DNA of 64,000 nucleotides from Allodiplogaster sudhausi (taxonomy: Eukaryota; Nematoda; Chromadorea; Rhabditida; Diplogasteridae). How positions within the stretch are numbered: the first letter of the stretch is position 1; the number at the start of each line of letters is the position of its first letter. Below the pieces are notes generated by a model that saw only the letters and a list, made by a program, of their open reading frames with translations, was not told where the DNA came from and did no database searches. The translations under genes were made by a program, and so were the position numbers. The DNA is taken from positions 2,419,001-2,483,000 of the forward strand of contig CALZFC010000004.1 in the NCBI GenBank assembly GCA_945643635.1, given 5' to 3'. Positions 1 to 10,225 of the stretch are shown one piece after another.

Positions 1-1200
1 TTGTAGCCCACTTCAACAAACTTACACAAAGAAAAATGGAAAGAAAAAGCAAAAAAAAGAGAAAAGAAGGAAGACCGCACCTTCTCAGCGTCTTCTCGAT
101 ACCAGCGGAACTGAGGAAGTTCTGAAGTCGGAAGTGGACGGCTTTTCCACCAAGAACGCCTAGCCGTAACGCGCATCTTCTGAAAGCGGAAAATATTCTT
201 CTATTTGCCGGTCAAGTGAGCGGAGCTCATCTATTTAATCATCAAAACGTATTTGAGAACAAATCACAGAATTACATACGTAAGCAAAATGACAATGGAT
301 GGGAAGTAAAAAAAAACACTTTTTGAAAACTGCTTCTCCAAACAAAAGTAGCAGCTACAGTACGTATAAACAGTACGATTGAGCCTTCAATGAGACAAAG
401 TCATAACTTTTGTCTCGGAGACACGAAATGACATTCGGCGTGTTTGTTTCGCCTCTCTTAAAATTGCATACTCTCTCGCCTTCCCAGGATGTCTTGGACA
501 TTGTCCCAGACATTCTCAAAGTCTTGGACATAATATGTTTCCAAAAGTGTCTGCGACATTTCAAAGACACCTGAGAGACAGATGCGAGATACGTGTATTA
601 ACATAGGCGTTTTTATTAGTGTCTGCGACACTGCCACCCCAGAAAATGTCCTAGACATATCCGAGACGCTTGTCCGTGTCCTCGAGGGAGATTAATCGTG
701 CGGCAGTTCTTTCGATTTCAGGAACAAGGAATCAGGAACTTTTTATATTCGCAGGAAGTGAATGTTACGAAAGTTGCAACATTGTTATTGATATCATAAC
801 AAAACTACATATATACTTCTTCTCCTCAAAAAAATGAGCATGTAATACACTGAAACGAATGTTTTCCTTTCGCAGCTAGGCTAGGAGAGTAGAAAAATGA
901 CAAGAGAAGAAGTTGTTTTTATAGATATGAACACAATGTTCAAAATTTTGGAAATCTTGCTTTCATGAAAACATTAAGAGTTATTCACTTATTACGAAAT
1001 CGAAAGAAATACCGATTCTTGACAAATATTATGTGAGTTAAAAGGCGTTCATATACATATCAAATCGAATCGGACGAAAAAAAATTTTTTCAGAATTTCA
1101 GATGCGAGTTTGTCTACGACATGAATTAATAATTTTCGCCAGATAACTATAAATACACACGTATCATGGTAGCTGCTTATTTCATGATCAATCATTTGCT
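1..1200. other. Non-coding flank with degenerate short repeats
   Basis: I see no exon with family resemblance here. Between about 480 and 690 the DNA is built from degenerate copies of a ten-base word of the form gtctnngaca and its complement (for example gtcttggaca, gtctgcgaca, gtccgtgtcc). This makes short open frames on the minus strand that repeat similar residues and should not be read as a gene. The rest is AT-rich without clear structure. Confidence 0.5.
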
Positions 1201-1482
1201 TAGGAACGGGGTGAGACGGCTTGCGCTCGTGTTGTTTTTGTTGACGTCACCGTCGTCTGCCGCGATGCTTGTTCATAAAATCCGCTTACGGTACTGTTCC
1301 TCTCACGCAAGGGCGCAGGACAGATTCTGAGCGTGCTTCATTTGAAGAAGATAAAAGCCTTGGTTTTTTTTTAAATATAAATTTTTGATAAATCTGGCTT
1401 TCGTTGCTTGAATGATCATTCTCTGTTAATGGTAAGTTTCCAACTGAACCGAAAACGGTCAAGAATGTTGCCGTGGCGCCAT

Positions 1483-3435
1483 CTACCTGAGTATCCTGAA
1501 CAGCTCCTGCCTGTACGGCTTGACGACGCAGATGACGATGAGTGCGTCTGCGAATGGGAAGACGGAGACGATCCACATGGTGTGCGCGCCGTACGCGGAG
1601 AAGTCGACACCGAAGACTGGCAAGGAGAGCGACAGGCCGCACGGACCATACGTGCACACGAGAGGCACTGCTGTCTGCGAAAATAAGGAAATTGATTTAT
1701 TAGGCTTTCTCACGCTTATCATGCTCGTAGCAATTCAACAATTGTGCCTACCACTAGCTTATTAGTTCTAACGATGGCGAACCACAGTTACTTTGTTTTA
1801 AAAGTTTGACTACTTCCCTGCGCCCAGTACGATCTGTCCGCACGAGAAATCATTCACAGTACCTGAATGATGAGAGCGAAAAATAGCTGCTTCTGGAGCC
1901 GCCGCGCCTTTTGACTGACGGCGCCCGTGCGCAGACGGCGGAGGATGCAGATGATGCGGACTGCCATGATCACCATGCACGCAGTCATAATCGTGCAAAA
2001 GTAGGCAAACGCAAGCAACGGCGCCATGCTTAGATGGCCATTCTCCTCAACACCGAAATTTAATTTTTTTTCGTTTCATAAACAGAAAACTGTCTCACAC
2101 TGTAACGTCATAATTTGCAACTACTTTCTTGCGCTTTTTTTCTTCTTTTCTCTTTATTTTTTGTAGAAACAATCCGTCTTTCAATCTTATGGGACTACAT
2201 ATTTGATTGTGCTTAAAAAGAGGGTCAAATTACCTGGTACTGCGCGATCATCATGCTACTCTTCCGAACGTCGATGTTGTACCTTTCGCGATAGAGTGGC
2301 GCCATCTCTGCATTGAGTCCATTTAGACATCCAAAAAAAATTCGGACTAACTAAGAGATCGAACCTTGATAGCCTGATTCCGTAGGCGCGTAGCCGAGCA
2401 GAGAAGCCATGAACCACAGCAGCACATGCAGACAGAAGATGAGCAGAAGAAGACAGGCGCCCCAGCGCTTTCCAAAGAACTCCAGCTTCCATGGACTGAA
2501 ACGGGCGCATGGAAGATCAATCATCTGCAGTCTATTTGTCGCATAAACATATGATCCATAAAGAAGCGAAACACCGTGCAAAAATTTATCCCTAATTTTG
2601 TTACATTAATATTTCCTTTTAGTATCTTCCTTTTCCGTTTTAACAATCTGTATCCTCTCATCGTCATCAAATTAATCGCATATTTTCATTCGGTATTTCG
2701 TTCTTGGCTTTCGAATAAAGGGGAATTCGTTTCAGCATTGCGCAACATAATTTTTGTTCGAACAAACACTTCTTATTTGAATGCTTTTGATGCACAAACC
2801 ATAAAACGGCGATGGCGCGATAGATGAAATGATAGGAAAGCAGCACAAATGCTTGCGAGAACGCAGCGCACCACAAGCTGACGAGGATCTACAACTGACA
2901 AATATCTACATCACGTCCCACTACCATATAACACTGGTTAGTATCAGGAAAGATGTAAAGTAAAAAAAATCTGTTGGAATAGGACACAAGAATGACCTAC
3001 ACCTTGATAAGTCGGGCTCGCAAACCAATCAATCTGCACCGAAGACAATGAAAACGAGTGTTTGGTTAGGATAGTGTGCTGAAATAAATTTATTGGCTTA
3101 TTGTTAGTATCAGTGTTCCCATTACTGATTGGGAAAATTTTTCCATCGTTTGTACGTAACTGCAGATTGCTTCGACTAACCGGCACAAGTATAAAATGTA
3201 AGAAGCTGAAGTAGGCGTCGCTCGCCGCGAAAGCTATCAACAGATACCTGTACTGGCCAATCTCTCTAGTCGAGCATTTCCGAGCGCACCAGAAGAGAAG
3301 CGCGTTGAAGACCACAGTGAATCCTTTAAAAGAAAGTAAAGTAAGGGAAATCATTAAAACTTAAATTGAATGTAAAATAAACGAACCAAAGTTAACTTTC
3401 TCGACAATTCCCGCGACCTTCAGAAATCCGTCCAT
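1483..3435 (-). CDS. Str-type serpentine chemoreceptor, copy 1
   Basis: This is a seven-transmembrane receptor of the nematode Str group, expected in the sensory membrane of chemosensory neurons. Eight exons fit with all phases matching: 3435-3387, 3323-3181, 3078-3001, 2888-2800, 2495-2365, 2307-2234, 2045-1863 and 1674-1483. They give 312 residues, slightly shorter than typical Str proteins (about 340). Visible landmarks are the early GQYRYLLIAFAASDAYFSF segment after TM1, the YHFIYRAIA motif at the end of TM3, the LQKQLFFALIIQ segment entering TM6, and a C-terminal PFADALIVICVVKPYR, the usual Str TM7 signature. The start is the first ATG and is followed by a short N-terminus running into TM1. 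No frame damage is visible. The paralogue at 7726-10130 has the same exon lengths. The ligand is unknown. The family call is firm at the serpentine level and good at the Str level; related Srj and Srd families are the alternatives. Confidence 0.88.
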
Positions 3436-3615
3436 GCAGTTTCACGGTATTCAGATATGATGCTATTTATTGTGGTGATTGTGTCCAGTTGAAATATAAG
3501 AATTGAATATTGAATAATAATTTCATTAAGTCGTGCAGGCGTTTCGATGGCTCAGACAAATTATTCATGACATTTGAAGCATAACCTTTTGCTCGCTGTT
3601 TTCGAGACACGTGAT
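3387..3615 (-). promoter_or_regulatory. Upstream region shared with the receptor paralogue
   Basis: The DNA upstream of copy 1 (about 3436-3615) matches that upstream of copy 2, first at 10131-10210 and then again at about 13243-13335. It includes a block reading through gcaggcgtttc and ccttttgctcgctgttttcg. Its conservation between the tandem copies marks the extent of the duplication. It probably contains the promoter, but I recognise no defined binding site. Confidence 0.45.
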
Positions 3616-3865
3616 CAGGGGTGGGCGGCCCGGCCCGGCCCGTTGCTAATGGGGCGGGCCCCGGCCGGCCCGGCCCGGCCTGCTTACCACACTGGCACAG
3701 CCCGGCCCGGCCCGCGTACCCCACGGGCCGGGCCCGTTTTTATATAGGCCCGGGCCGGCCCGTTGCTTATTTGGCGGGCCCGGGCCCGGGCCGAGATCTT
3801 GAAGGTAGGGCCCGGCCCGGTCCGGCACGCGTATCACGTGCAGGGGTGGTTTTTGCCCACTCCTG
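3616..3865. mobile_element. hAT-like MITE with GGCCC-rich core
   Basis: The element starts CAGGGGTGGGC and ends GCCCACTCCTG, a terminal inverted pair typical of hAT transposons. It is flanked on both sides by the eight bases CACGTGAT (3608-3615 and 3866-3873), the target-duplication length of hAT elements. The interior is a run of imperfect ggcccggcc units with no coding capacity. Near the right end is a second internal CAGGGGTGG, so a small nested or deleted copy may be present. The paralogous upstream DNA near 13320-13340 lacks the insert and carries one copy of a similar site, supporting a real insertion. Confidence 0.8.
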
Positions 3866-3879
3866 CACGTGATACTAAT

Positions 3880-4565
3880 GCACTTGTTTAAATGTGCTAA
3901 AGATCCCGAATGTTCTCATTGTTGATCTTATGTATTTCAAAGCGAAGTCTCGAAAAGTCTACGTCAAACTGGACGGCATACACGTTATGGTCAATATAAG
4001 ATAATCAGGCAATTTTTCCGATTAATTAATTCGAATTCACAAAGTACACGATGCTCACATCATGACTTCACTTAAAGGTATGCACCCTCCAGTGAAAGAA
4101 GCATATAGGGAGTGAGAAATCTCTTCCTTGCGCTGTATGTTTTCACAACAAATAAGTAGAATGGAATGATAACGGAAAATGAGAGCCAGAGTGAATCTCA
4201 ATACAGTATGTGTCCATATGCAGCAACACATGAATATTTTTGTATTCACGATATATACTATACGTGTTGTAATTGGTGTACAGATTTATTTTTGATAGAT
4301 TTTGCCATAAATCCAATTACTGCAGCGGTAATCTCTTTATTAGGCTGGGCATGTAATGACATTATGCGGCAATCCGATGTGTGATCTCTGTGTTTCGACA
4401 GACATATTCAACATATTCTACATGCATTCATATCGCAAGATAGCTAGAAACATATACATATGTACAACATATATAGTAGCAAAATGGCAACACGATTATA
4501 ATAATGGCATATCCATGTTTATTGTTAGTGGTATAGAATGATCGGTGGAACTTGTTGAAGCAAGT
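3880..4565. other. Intergenic, no gene seen
   Basis: This is AT-rich DNA with no convincing exon. Positions 4410-4460 share a block (tgcattcatatcgcaagat and neighbours) with the palindromic element at about 15735-15905, so a piece of that small element lies here. Confidence 0.5.
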
Positions 4566-6985
4566 GCCATTAGAGAGTACTGCTTGACGCATCCGGCTGT
4601 GTGACGCCTCCGGCTGTGTGATAGTACCGGCTATGTGATGCCTCCGGCTGTGTGATAGTACCGGCTGTGTGACGCCTCCGGCTGTGTGATAGTACCGGCT
4701 CTGTGATGCCTCCGGCTGTGTGATAGTACCGGCTGTGTGACGCCTCCGGCTGTGTAATGTCTAGTGTGATGCCTCCGGCTGTCCAATGTCCTGTGTGACG
4801 CCTTCGGCTTTCCAATGCCCTACAAGACATTTTCTGTCCAATGCCGCGTTTCTCTCCGGTCATGCATTTTTACTTTTCAAAATAAAATACATTTTCTGTA
4901 CATTGCCAGCGGTTTTGTCTCCGGTCATGCATTTTTACATTTCAAAATAAAACTACATTTTCTGTCCAATGCCAGGGTTTTTCTTCGGTCTGGCATTATT
5001 ACATTTCCAAATAAGAAATTTTTTTTGTGCAATCCCCTTGAGTTTATGTGCGGTTGAATTTTTTTACACATTTCCCAATACACTGCATTCTTCATAGGAG
5101 ATTCATGCATATTTATCGCCACAAAATTACATACAATAACAAAATAACTAAAATACGATTTAGTAGGCGATCTCGAGCACCTCGATGGGGTACACGTTGC
5201 CTCCATGCTCGGAGACGATCGGGGCGTTGGGCATCATGATGGTGATGCCGTGCTTGGCGAAGTAATAGTCCTGCATAGAAGGTGATTGTTAGAAGAAAGA
5301 TATGGTATGAAAAAGGAACCTTCACTGTGACGTTGACCTGACGATTGCCGAGAGATTGCTGGCGGCCGCGTACCTCCATGCTGACAGTGACCCTCTTGAG
5401 CCAAGAGGCGTTGTGGAGCATTTTCGCATGGCTCAGGTCGAAGTCGCGGGGCAGATGGCAGGTTCGGACACGGCGATGGGAGAGCTCCTCGTTGATCTGG
5501 TCGATCTCGTGGTCAGAGAGGGGGGCCGTGAAGTCGACGCCGAGTCTCATCTCACAGAAGGTGGAGAGGGGGACGAAGCGCGACATTGTTCCACTGCGCA
5601 TGTGATAACAATACGCGTCGATCTGGAAGGGAGTGTAATAAAGGGGCGTGCTTCAGTCTGTCAGGCACAAGTGCAACAAAACATAGGGCATGCACGCGAC
5701 GCTTTCAAAAATCAATAACCTACAAGCTGCATCTCGTTATCCAGAAAATCACATTGCACATCTAGTTTCCCCACTGATAATTTCAAAATCAGTGCTACAA
5801 TCTGAAAGAGATATATTAAACGCAAAAAAAAGAGTAAATCCGTTGTAGCAACACATTTTTTATTGTTATTTTTACATTTCCCAATAAATTGCATTTTCTT
5901 GCCTCATTCAAATATTTTAGAATCATTTTTATTACATTTCTGAATTTAACCTTAGTCTTCATATTCCAATGTATGTGCATAAAGTTGTCAACATTTTTTT
6001 TATTTCCGGCAATCGTGAACATCTTTAAGGTGAATGTTATAAAAGATTGTATTCTTTACAGACTTATAGGTCACAGAGAATGTTTGGCAAAGAAGAAATT
6101 ATATATGAGGAGCTGGCCTGTTGCGCCACTCCGAAGTGGATCGCCGAAGAAGGCTTCCTACGAATATTTCTCTTCTTTTTATCTTTATTATTCATTAATT
6201 TGCAGCAAGTGTGGTATGAAGATTCTGTTTTACAGAGCGGTGACAAGTTGATGCGATGCGTCAGCTGCAGGGCGTATGAGGTTGCATAAGGCCACGTCGT
6301 TAACAGTAATCTTTTGTGATTCCTATTTGAATATGGATTTGGAATAATAATAAAAGGTGTTGAAAACTTTGTTCTAAATACATTCGAATAAACAATATGA
6401 CAAAGGTGAGAAAAATGCACTTCATTGGGAAATGTAAAAAATGGAGAAAATGCGATGGTGTGAGAAAATGTAATAAAATGACTCTGATTTATTGAGTGAG
6501 GCAAGAAAATGCAGTTTATGGGAAATACACAAATTCCAGACCGGAGAGAAAACCGGGCCATTGGACTGAAAATGTTTGTTATTCGGAAATGTAAAAATGC
6601 ATGACCGGAGACAAAACATGGCATTGGACAGAAAATGTCTGTTTTTTCGAAATGTAAAAATGCATGCATGACCGGAGACAAAATCGGCATTGGACAGAAA
6701 ATGTATTTTATTTTGAAAAGTAAAAATGCATGACGGGAGAGAAACGCGGCATTGGACAGAAAATGTCTTCTAGGGTATTGGAAAGCCGAAGGCGTCACAC
6801 AGGACATTGGACAGCCGGAGGCATCACACTAGACATTACACAGCCGGAGGCAGCACACAGCCGGTACTAGCACACAGCCGGAGGCGTCACATAGCCGGAG
6901 GCATCATATAGCCGGTACTATCACATAGTAGGAGCCGTCACACAGCCGGAGGCGTCACACAGCCGGAGGCGTCAAGCACTACTCT
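4566..6985. mobile_element. Foldback element with repeat-built arms
   Basis: The two ends are inverted copies of each other. The outer part of each arm consists of units of about 34 bp alternating gcctccggctgtgtgat and agtaccggctgtgtgac. The inner part consists of units of about 64 bp containing ttttctgtccaatgcc and tccggtcatgcattttta. The left arm runs about 4566-5060 and the right about 6410-6985. Tandem repeats inside long inverted arms are typical of foldback elements. The interior (5060-6410) carries a spliced Argonaute-like fragment on the minus strand. It also has a plus-strand exon-like stretch at 6205-6290, behind a ttgcag acceptor, encoding a short CVSC motif that I do not recognise. 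No transposase is visible, so the element is non-autonomous. Confidence 0.75.
5160..5622 (-). pseudogene. Captured Argonaute PAZ-region fragment
   Basis: Two exons remain, 5622-5320 and 5270-5160. They are joined in frame by a 49-bp intron with gt and ag borders, and both are flanked by the arms of a foldback element. The reading gives 137 residues and then a stop. The second exon encodes DYYFAKHGITI followed by a proline-rich turn and YPIEVLEI. This closely follows the end of PAZ domains, where a D-Y-F segment leads into a Y-P-x-E-x-L motif contributing to binding of the small-RNA 3' end. The first exon would be linker plus the first half of PAZ. No MID or PIWI exons and no N-terminal domain are found inside the element, so it is a fragment. 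Codons stay open across both exons, suggesting recent capture or retained coding. The family assignment rests on motif reading only; a divergent unrelated protein is possible. Confidence 0.55.
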
Positions 6986-7480
6986 CTGCCATTAACTCTG
7001 TTGACCATGACGAAACCTCGGTTACAGAGCAAGTGCAAAGGTAGCGATGACTCTACAATAACTCTGAGATCTGTTTCAAGTCTAAGACTGTGCACGAAAA
7101 GGTTTATGAAGCTTCACAAGATTATTACAGCAAATCCTCTCATAGAGGCACGGCTAAAAGAATAAATGTATGACAAGAGATAGAATTATGGTACAGCGAA
7201 GCGAGCGGAGCTAACGAAAGGGTAAGGTGCCGGAGCATCGATTCGGTCACCGCACTCTCCAGACTAATGACAGGACTTTACAGCGGAAGGAGAAGAAAGC
7301 GAGAGGAAGGCTCGTGAGTACTATTTGGTCGAACCTAGCGATGAGTGAATATAATTAGCAAAAGAGAACGGGCGAGAGAATTGGCTCCGGACAGAGCGCA
7401 AATAAATACAGCGACAAATACGGTTTTTTTTACGACTGCATGCGCTTTTCTGACGCCACGCAATGTCCTTTCTCATATTA
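6986..7480. other. Intergenic, no gene seen
   Basis: No exon is recognised. From about 7480 the DNA begins to resemble the region 3' of receptor copy 1 (about 1190-1340), which marks the downstream limit of the receptor duplication. Confidence 0.4.
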
Positions 7481-7725
7481 TTGCTCAGTTCCTGGACGGT
7501 GTGAGATGGCTGGTGCTCTTGCGACTGATGTGACTGGTGTCTGCCGTGAAGCGATTGCAGGGGAGATTCTGAACATACTTGATTTGAGGAACGAAAAATA
7601 AAAAAAATAAATAAACATTTTTGTTTTTAATATTTTTTATTTTAATACATCTTTCGTTCCTTGATTGGTCTGATCATTCTTGGTAAATTATGTACACCGA
7701 AAAGAGAAAGTTGCCGAGGCGCCGC

Positions 7726-10130
7726 CTACCTGAGCATCCTGCGCAGCTCCAGCCTGTACGGCTTGACGATCGAGAGGACGAAGAGTGCGTCTGCGAACGG
7801 GAAGAAGGAGATCATCCACATGATGTTATGGCCGTACGCGGAGACGTCGATGCCGAAGAGCGGAGAGGAGAGCGTTATCGCGCACGGCCCGTACGTGAAC
7901 AGAAGCGGCACGGCTGTCTGGGAAAACAAGGAAATTAACATCTACGTACATCCTTATTTTGCTCACCACATTAAAATAAAAGAAATACTGACAGTACCTG
8001 AATGACCAATGCGACGAACAGCTGTTTCTGGAGCCGCCGCGCCTTTTGACTGACGGCGCCCGAGTGAAGACGGCGGAGAATGCAGACGGTGCAGACGATT
8101 ATGATAATCATGCAAGCCGTCATGACCACGCAGAAGTAGGCAAACGCAATCAACGGCGATATGTTTAAATGGCCATTCTCCTGAAGCGTTATCGAAACAC
8201 CGACATTTTTTTGTTTCACAGACAGAAAACTGTATTACAATGCAAAGTTAGACATTACGACAACTTGGTGGCGTTGATTGGTCTCTTTTTTCTCTTGGAA
8301 CAAAATAGGTTGCAGAAACACATGCGACTTTCAACCATTAATTGAGGATAAATCGTGTGCCGAAAAAATTCGCTAACCTCATATTGGGCGATCAGCATAC
8401 TACTCCTCCTCACGTCGATGTTGTATCTTTCACGATATAGTGGTGCCATTTCTGCTATGAGCTCATTTTCCCGCCAAAAATATTTCGCACTATAAGATCT
8501 AACCCTGATAGCCTGCTTCCGTAGGAGCGTAGAAGAGCAGACAAGCCGTGAACCAAAGGAGCACTTGGAGACAGAAGATGAGCAGAAGAAGGCTGACGAA
8601 CCAGCTCCTTCCAAAGAGCTCTAAGTTCCAGGGACTGAAAACAGGTGACTCTCGCAAGAAAGAGTCTCTTGAATCTATTAAAAAAAACAGCATAGAAGCA
8701 CCCAGAAGGAAAATAAAGATTGATCAAAAAGGGTTTTTAACACAAACCATGAAACAGCGATGGCGCGATAGATGAAGTGACAGGAGAGCAGCACAAATGC
8801 TTGAGAGAACGCAGCGCACCACAAACTGATGAGGACCTATAAATTGATATGTATAGTATTTAGGTGTTGTGTCGTTGCACCCCACCCTTCTATAATAGAC
8901 CGTATATTTGGCATGACGCCGTCCCTCTCACTCACCAATACGGTTGCACGATATTTATTTTAAACCATGAATGATGTGCATGTGTACTTTTCCCTCTTTT
9001 TCCGCTAAATGTAGCACTTGCAGTTTCATTATTAATGCAGGAGGTTTAGTCTCCGGTTGCTCTTCCTTGTGGTGTGGGAGCCTTAAGCTCCTTTGTTTTT
9101 GTTGCTGTTCTTGGAAGGGACGATAAAGAAGTCGCCTCATCTCGCTGTGTCCTCGCGTCTCCACTCGGCGTCTGAATCGCCGGGACCTCGAAGGGTCCGT
9201 ATCTGAAGAGCGCTTACGCTCTTCACGTTGGATTCCTGTTATCCTTGTGAGGCGCGAGTGCCCAAGGACTCCTGCCTGGGGCGAGTGCCTGGCAGGAGGA
9301 ACCGCTAGAGTGGAACCTCCCTAATCTCCGGAGGTGACCTCGATCCCTCGCGCGAGTGCGTGTGATCGAGGTGTAAGGTACCCTTTTCCTAAGGGGAGCC
9401 TATCGCCGATTTTTCATTTGCTAACGGCACGCTTGCCGTTACATAGGTACCCGTGACCGTATAAAACGCATTAGCATAAGGAGAGATAAGTACACAAGAA
9501 TTACTGACTCCTTGAAAGATTGGGCGTGCAAACCAATCAATCTGCACCGAAGACAATGAGAACGAGTGTTTGGTGAGGATGGTGTGCTGAAAGACATTGG
9601 CATATAATCTTTTGATTGAGCAATCCTTTTTCCTTTCATATCAATGTCTCCATCATCAATTTTCTTCATATCTCCCCCTCTCCCCTTTTGCACTATTCTG
9701 CTCTGAAACTCGAAATTACTTTCATTTCAATAGGTTGTCACATCGGTTCTGCTAAGATAGTGCTTCACAGGGATGCCTAAACCCGAGTACGGCACGGTTT
9801 GGATATTCCTGTGTATGAATAGATGAATAAATATGTACCTTTATGTACATATGTATGTAGCTTGCTTCGACTAACCGGCGAAAGTATAAAATGTAGAAAG
9901 CTGAAGTAGGCGTCGCTCGCAGCGAAAGCCATCAACAGATACCTGTACTGGCCAATCTCTCTTGCGGAGCATTTCCGAGCGCACCAGAAGAGAAGCGCGT
10001 TGAAGAGCACAGTGAATCCTTGAAAAGAAAGTAAAGTAATGGAAATCATTAAAAATTAAATTGAATGTAAAATAAACGAACCAAAGTTAACTTTCTCGAC
10101 AATTCCCGCGACCTTCAGAAATCCGTCCAT
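7726..10130 (-). CDS. Str-type serpentine chemoreceptor, copy 2
   Basis: This is the tandem paralogue of the receptor at 1483-3435. Exons are 10130-10082, 10018-9876, 9586-9509, 8836-8748, 8634-8504, 8451-8378, 8180-7998 and 7917-7726. Every exon has exactly the same length as its partner (49, 143, 78, 89, 131, 74, 183 and 192 bp), so it also encodes 312 residues. The GQYRYLLMAFAASDAYFSF segment, YHFIYRAIA, LQKQLFVALVIQ and the terminal PFADALFVLSIVKPYR signature are all present, with no stop or frameshift. The first intracellular and TM2 parts are nearly identical to copy 1, while TM6 and TM7 are more diverged. Intron 3 (8837-9508) is enlarged by an array of hairpins. The upstream region is interrupted by the foldback element at 10226-12745, which may have changed its expression. 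Confidence 0.88.
9160..9450. other. Array of consecutive hairpins in receptor intron 3
   Basis: A GC-rich island in AT-rich intronic DNA folds into a row of short stem-loops one after another. The stems seen are cggcg/cgccg at about 9168-9184, gaagagcg/cgctcttc at 9207-9226, ccttg/caagg around 9241-9265, ctcctgcc/ggcaggag around 9268-9297, ggagg/cctcc at 9295-9322, cctcgatc/gatcgagg at 9339-9372, and aacggca/tgccgtt at 9423-9440. Three of the larger loops contain the same eight bases, gcgagtgc. Receptor copy 1 has nothing comparable in this intron. The island may be the end of a retroelement or a structured RNA; I cannot assign it to a known family. Confidence 0.55.
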
Positions 10131-10225
10131 GCAGTTTCACGGTATTCAGATATGATGCTATTTATTGTGGTGATTGTGTCCAGTTGAGATATAGGAATTG
10201 AATAATGATTGCGAGATTTGATTAA

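Noticed and set aside
3621..3872. Open frames through the GGCCC-rich island
   Set aside because: They are Gly-Pro-Ala-Arg repeats produced by a GC-rich satellite inside a hAT-like element.
4570..4780. Regularly spaced repeats resembling a CRISPR array
   Set aside because: The units are contiguous without unique spacers, occur inverted at the other arm, and the genome is eukaryotic.
6064..6807. A 247-codon minus-strand open frame in the foldback right arm
   Set aside because: It is mainly the 64-bp arm repeat translated; the repeated residues follow the DNA repeat and not a protein domain.
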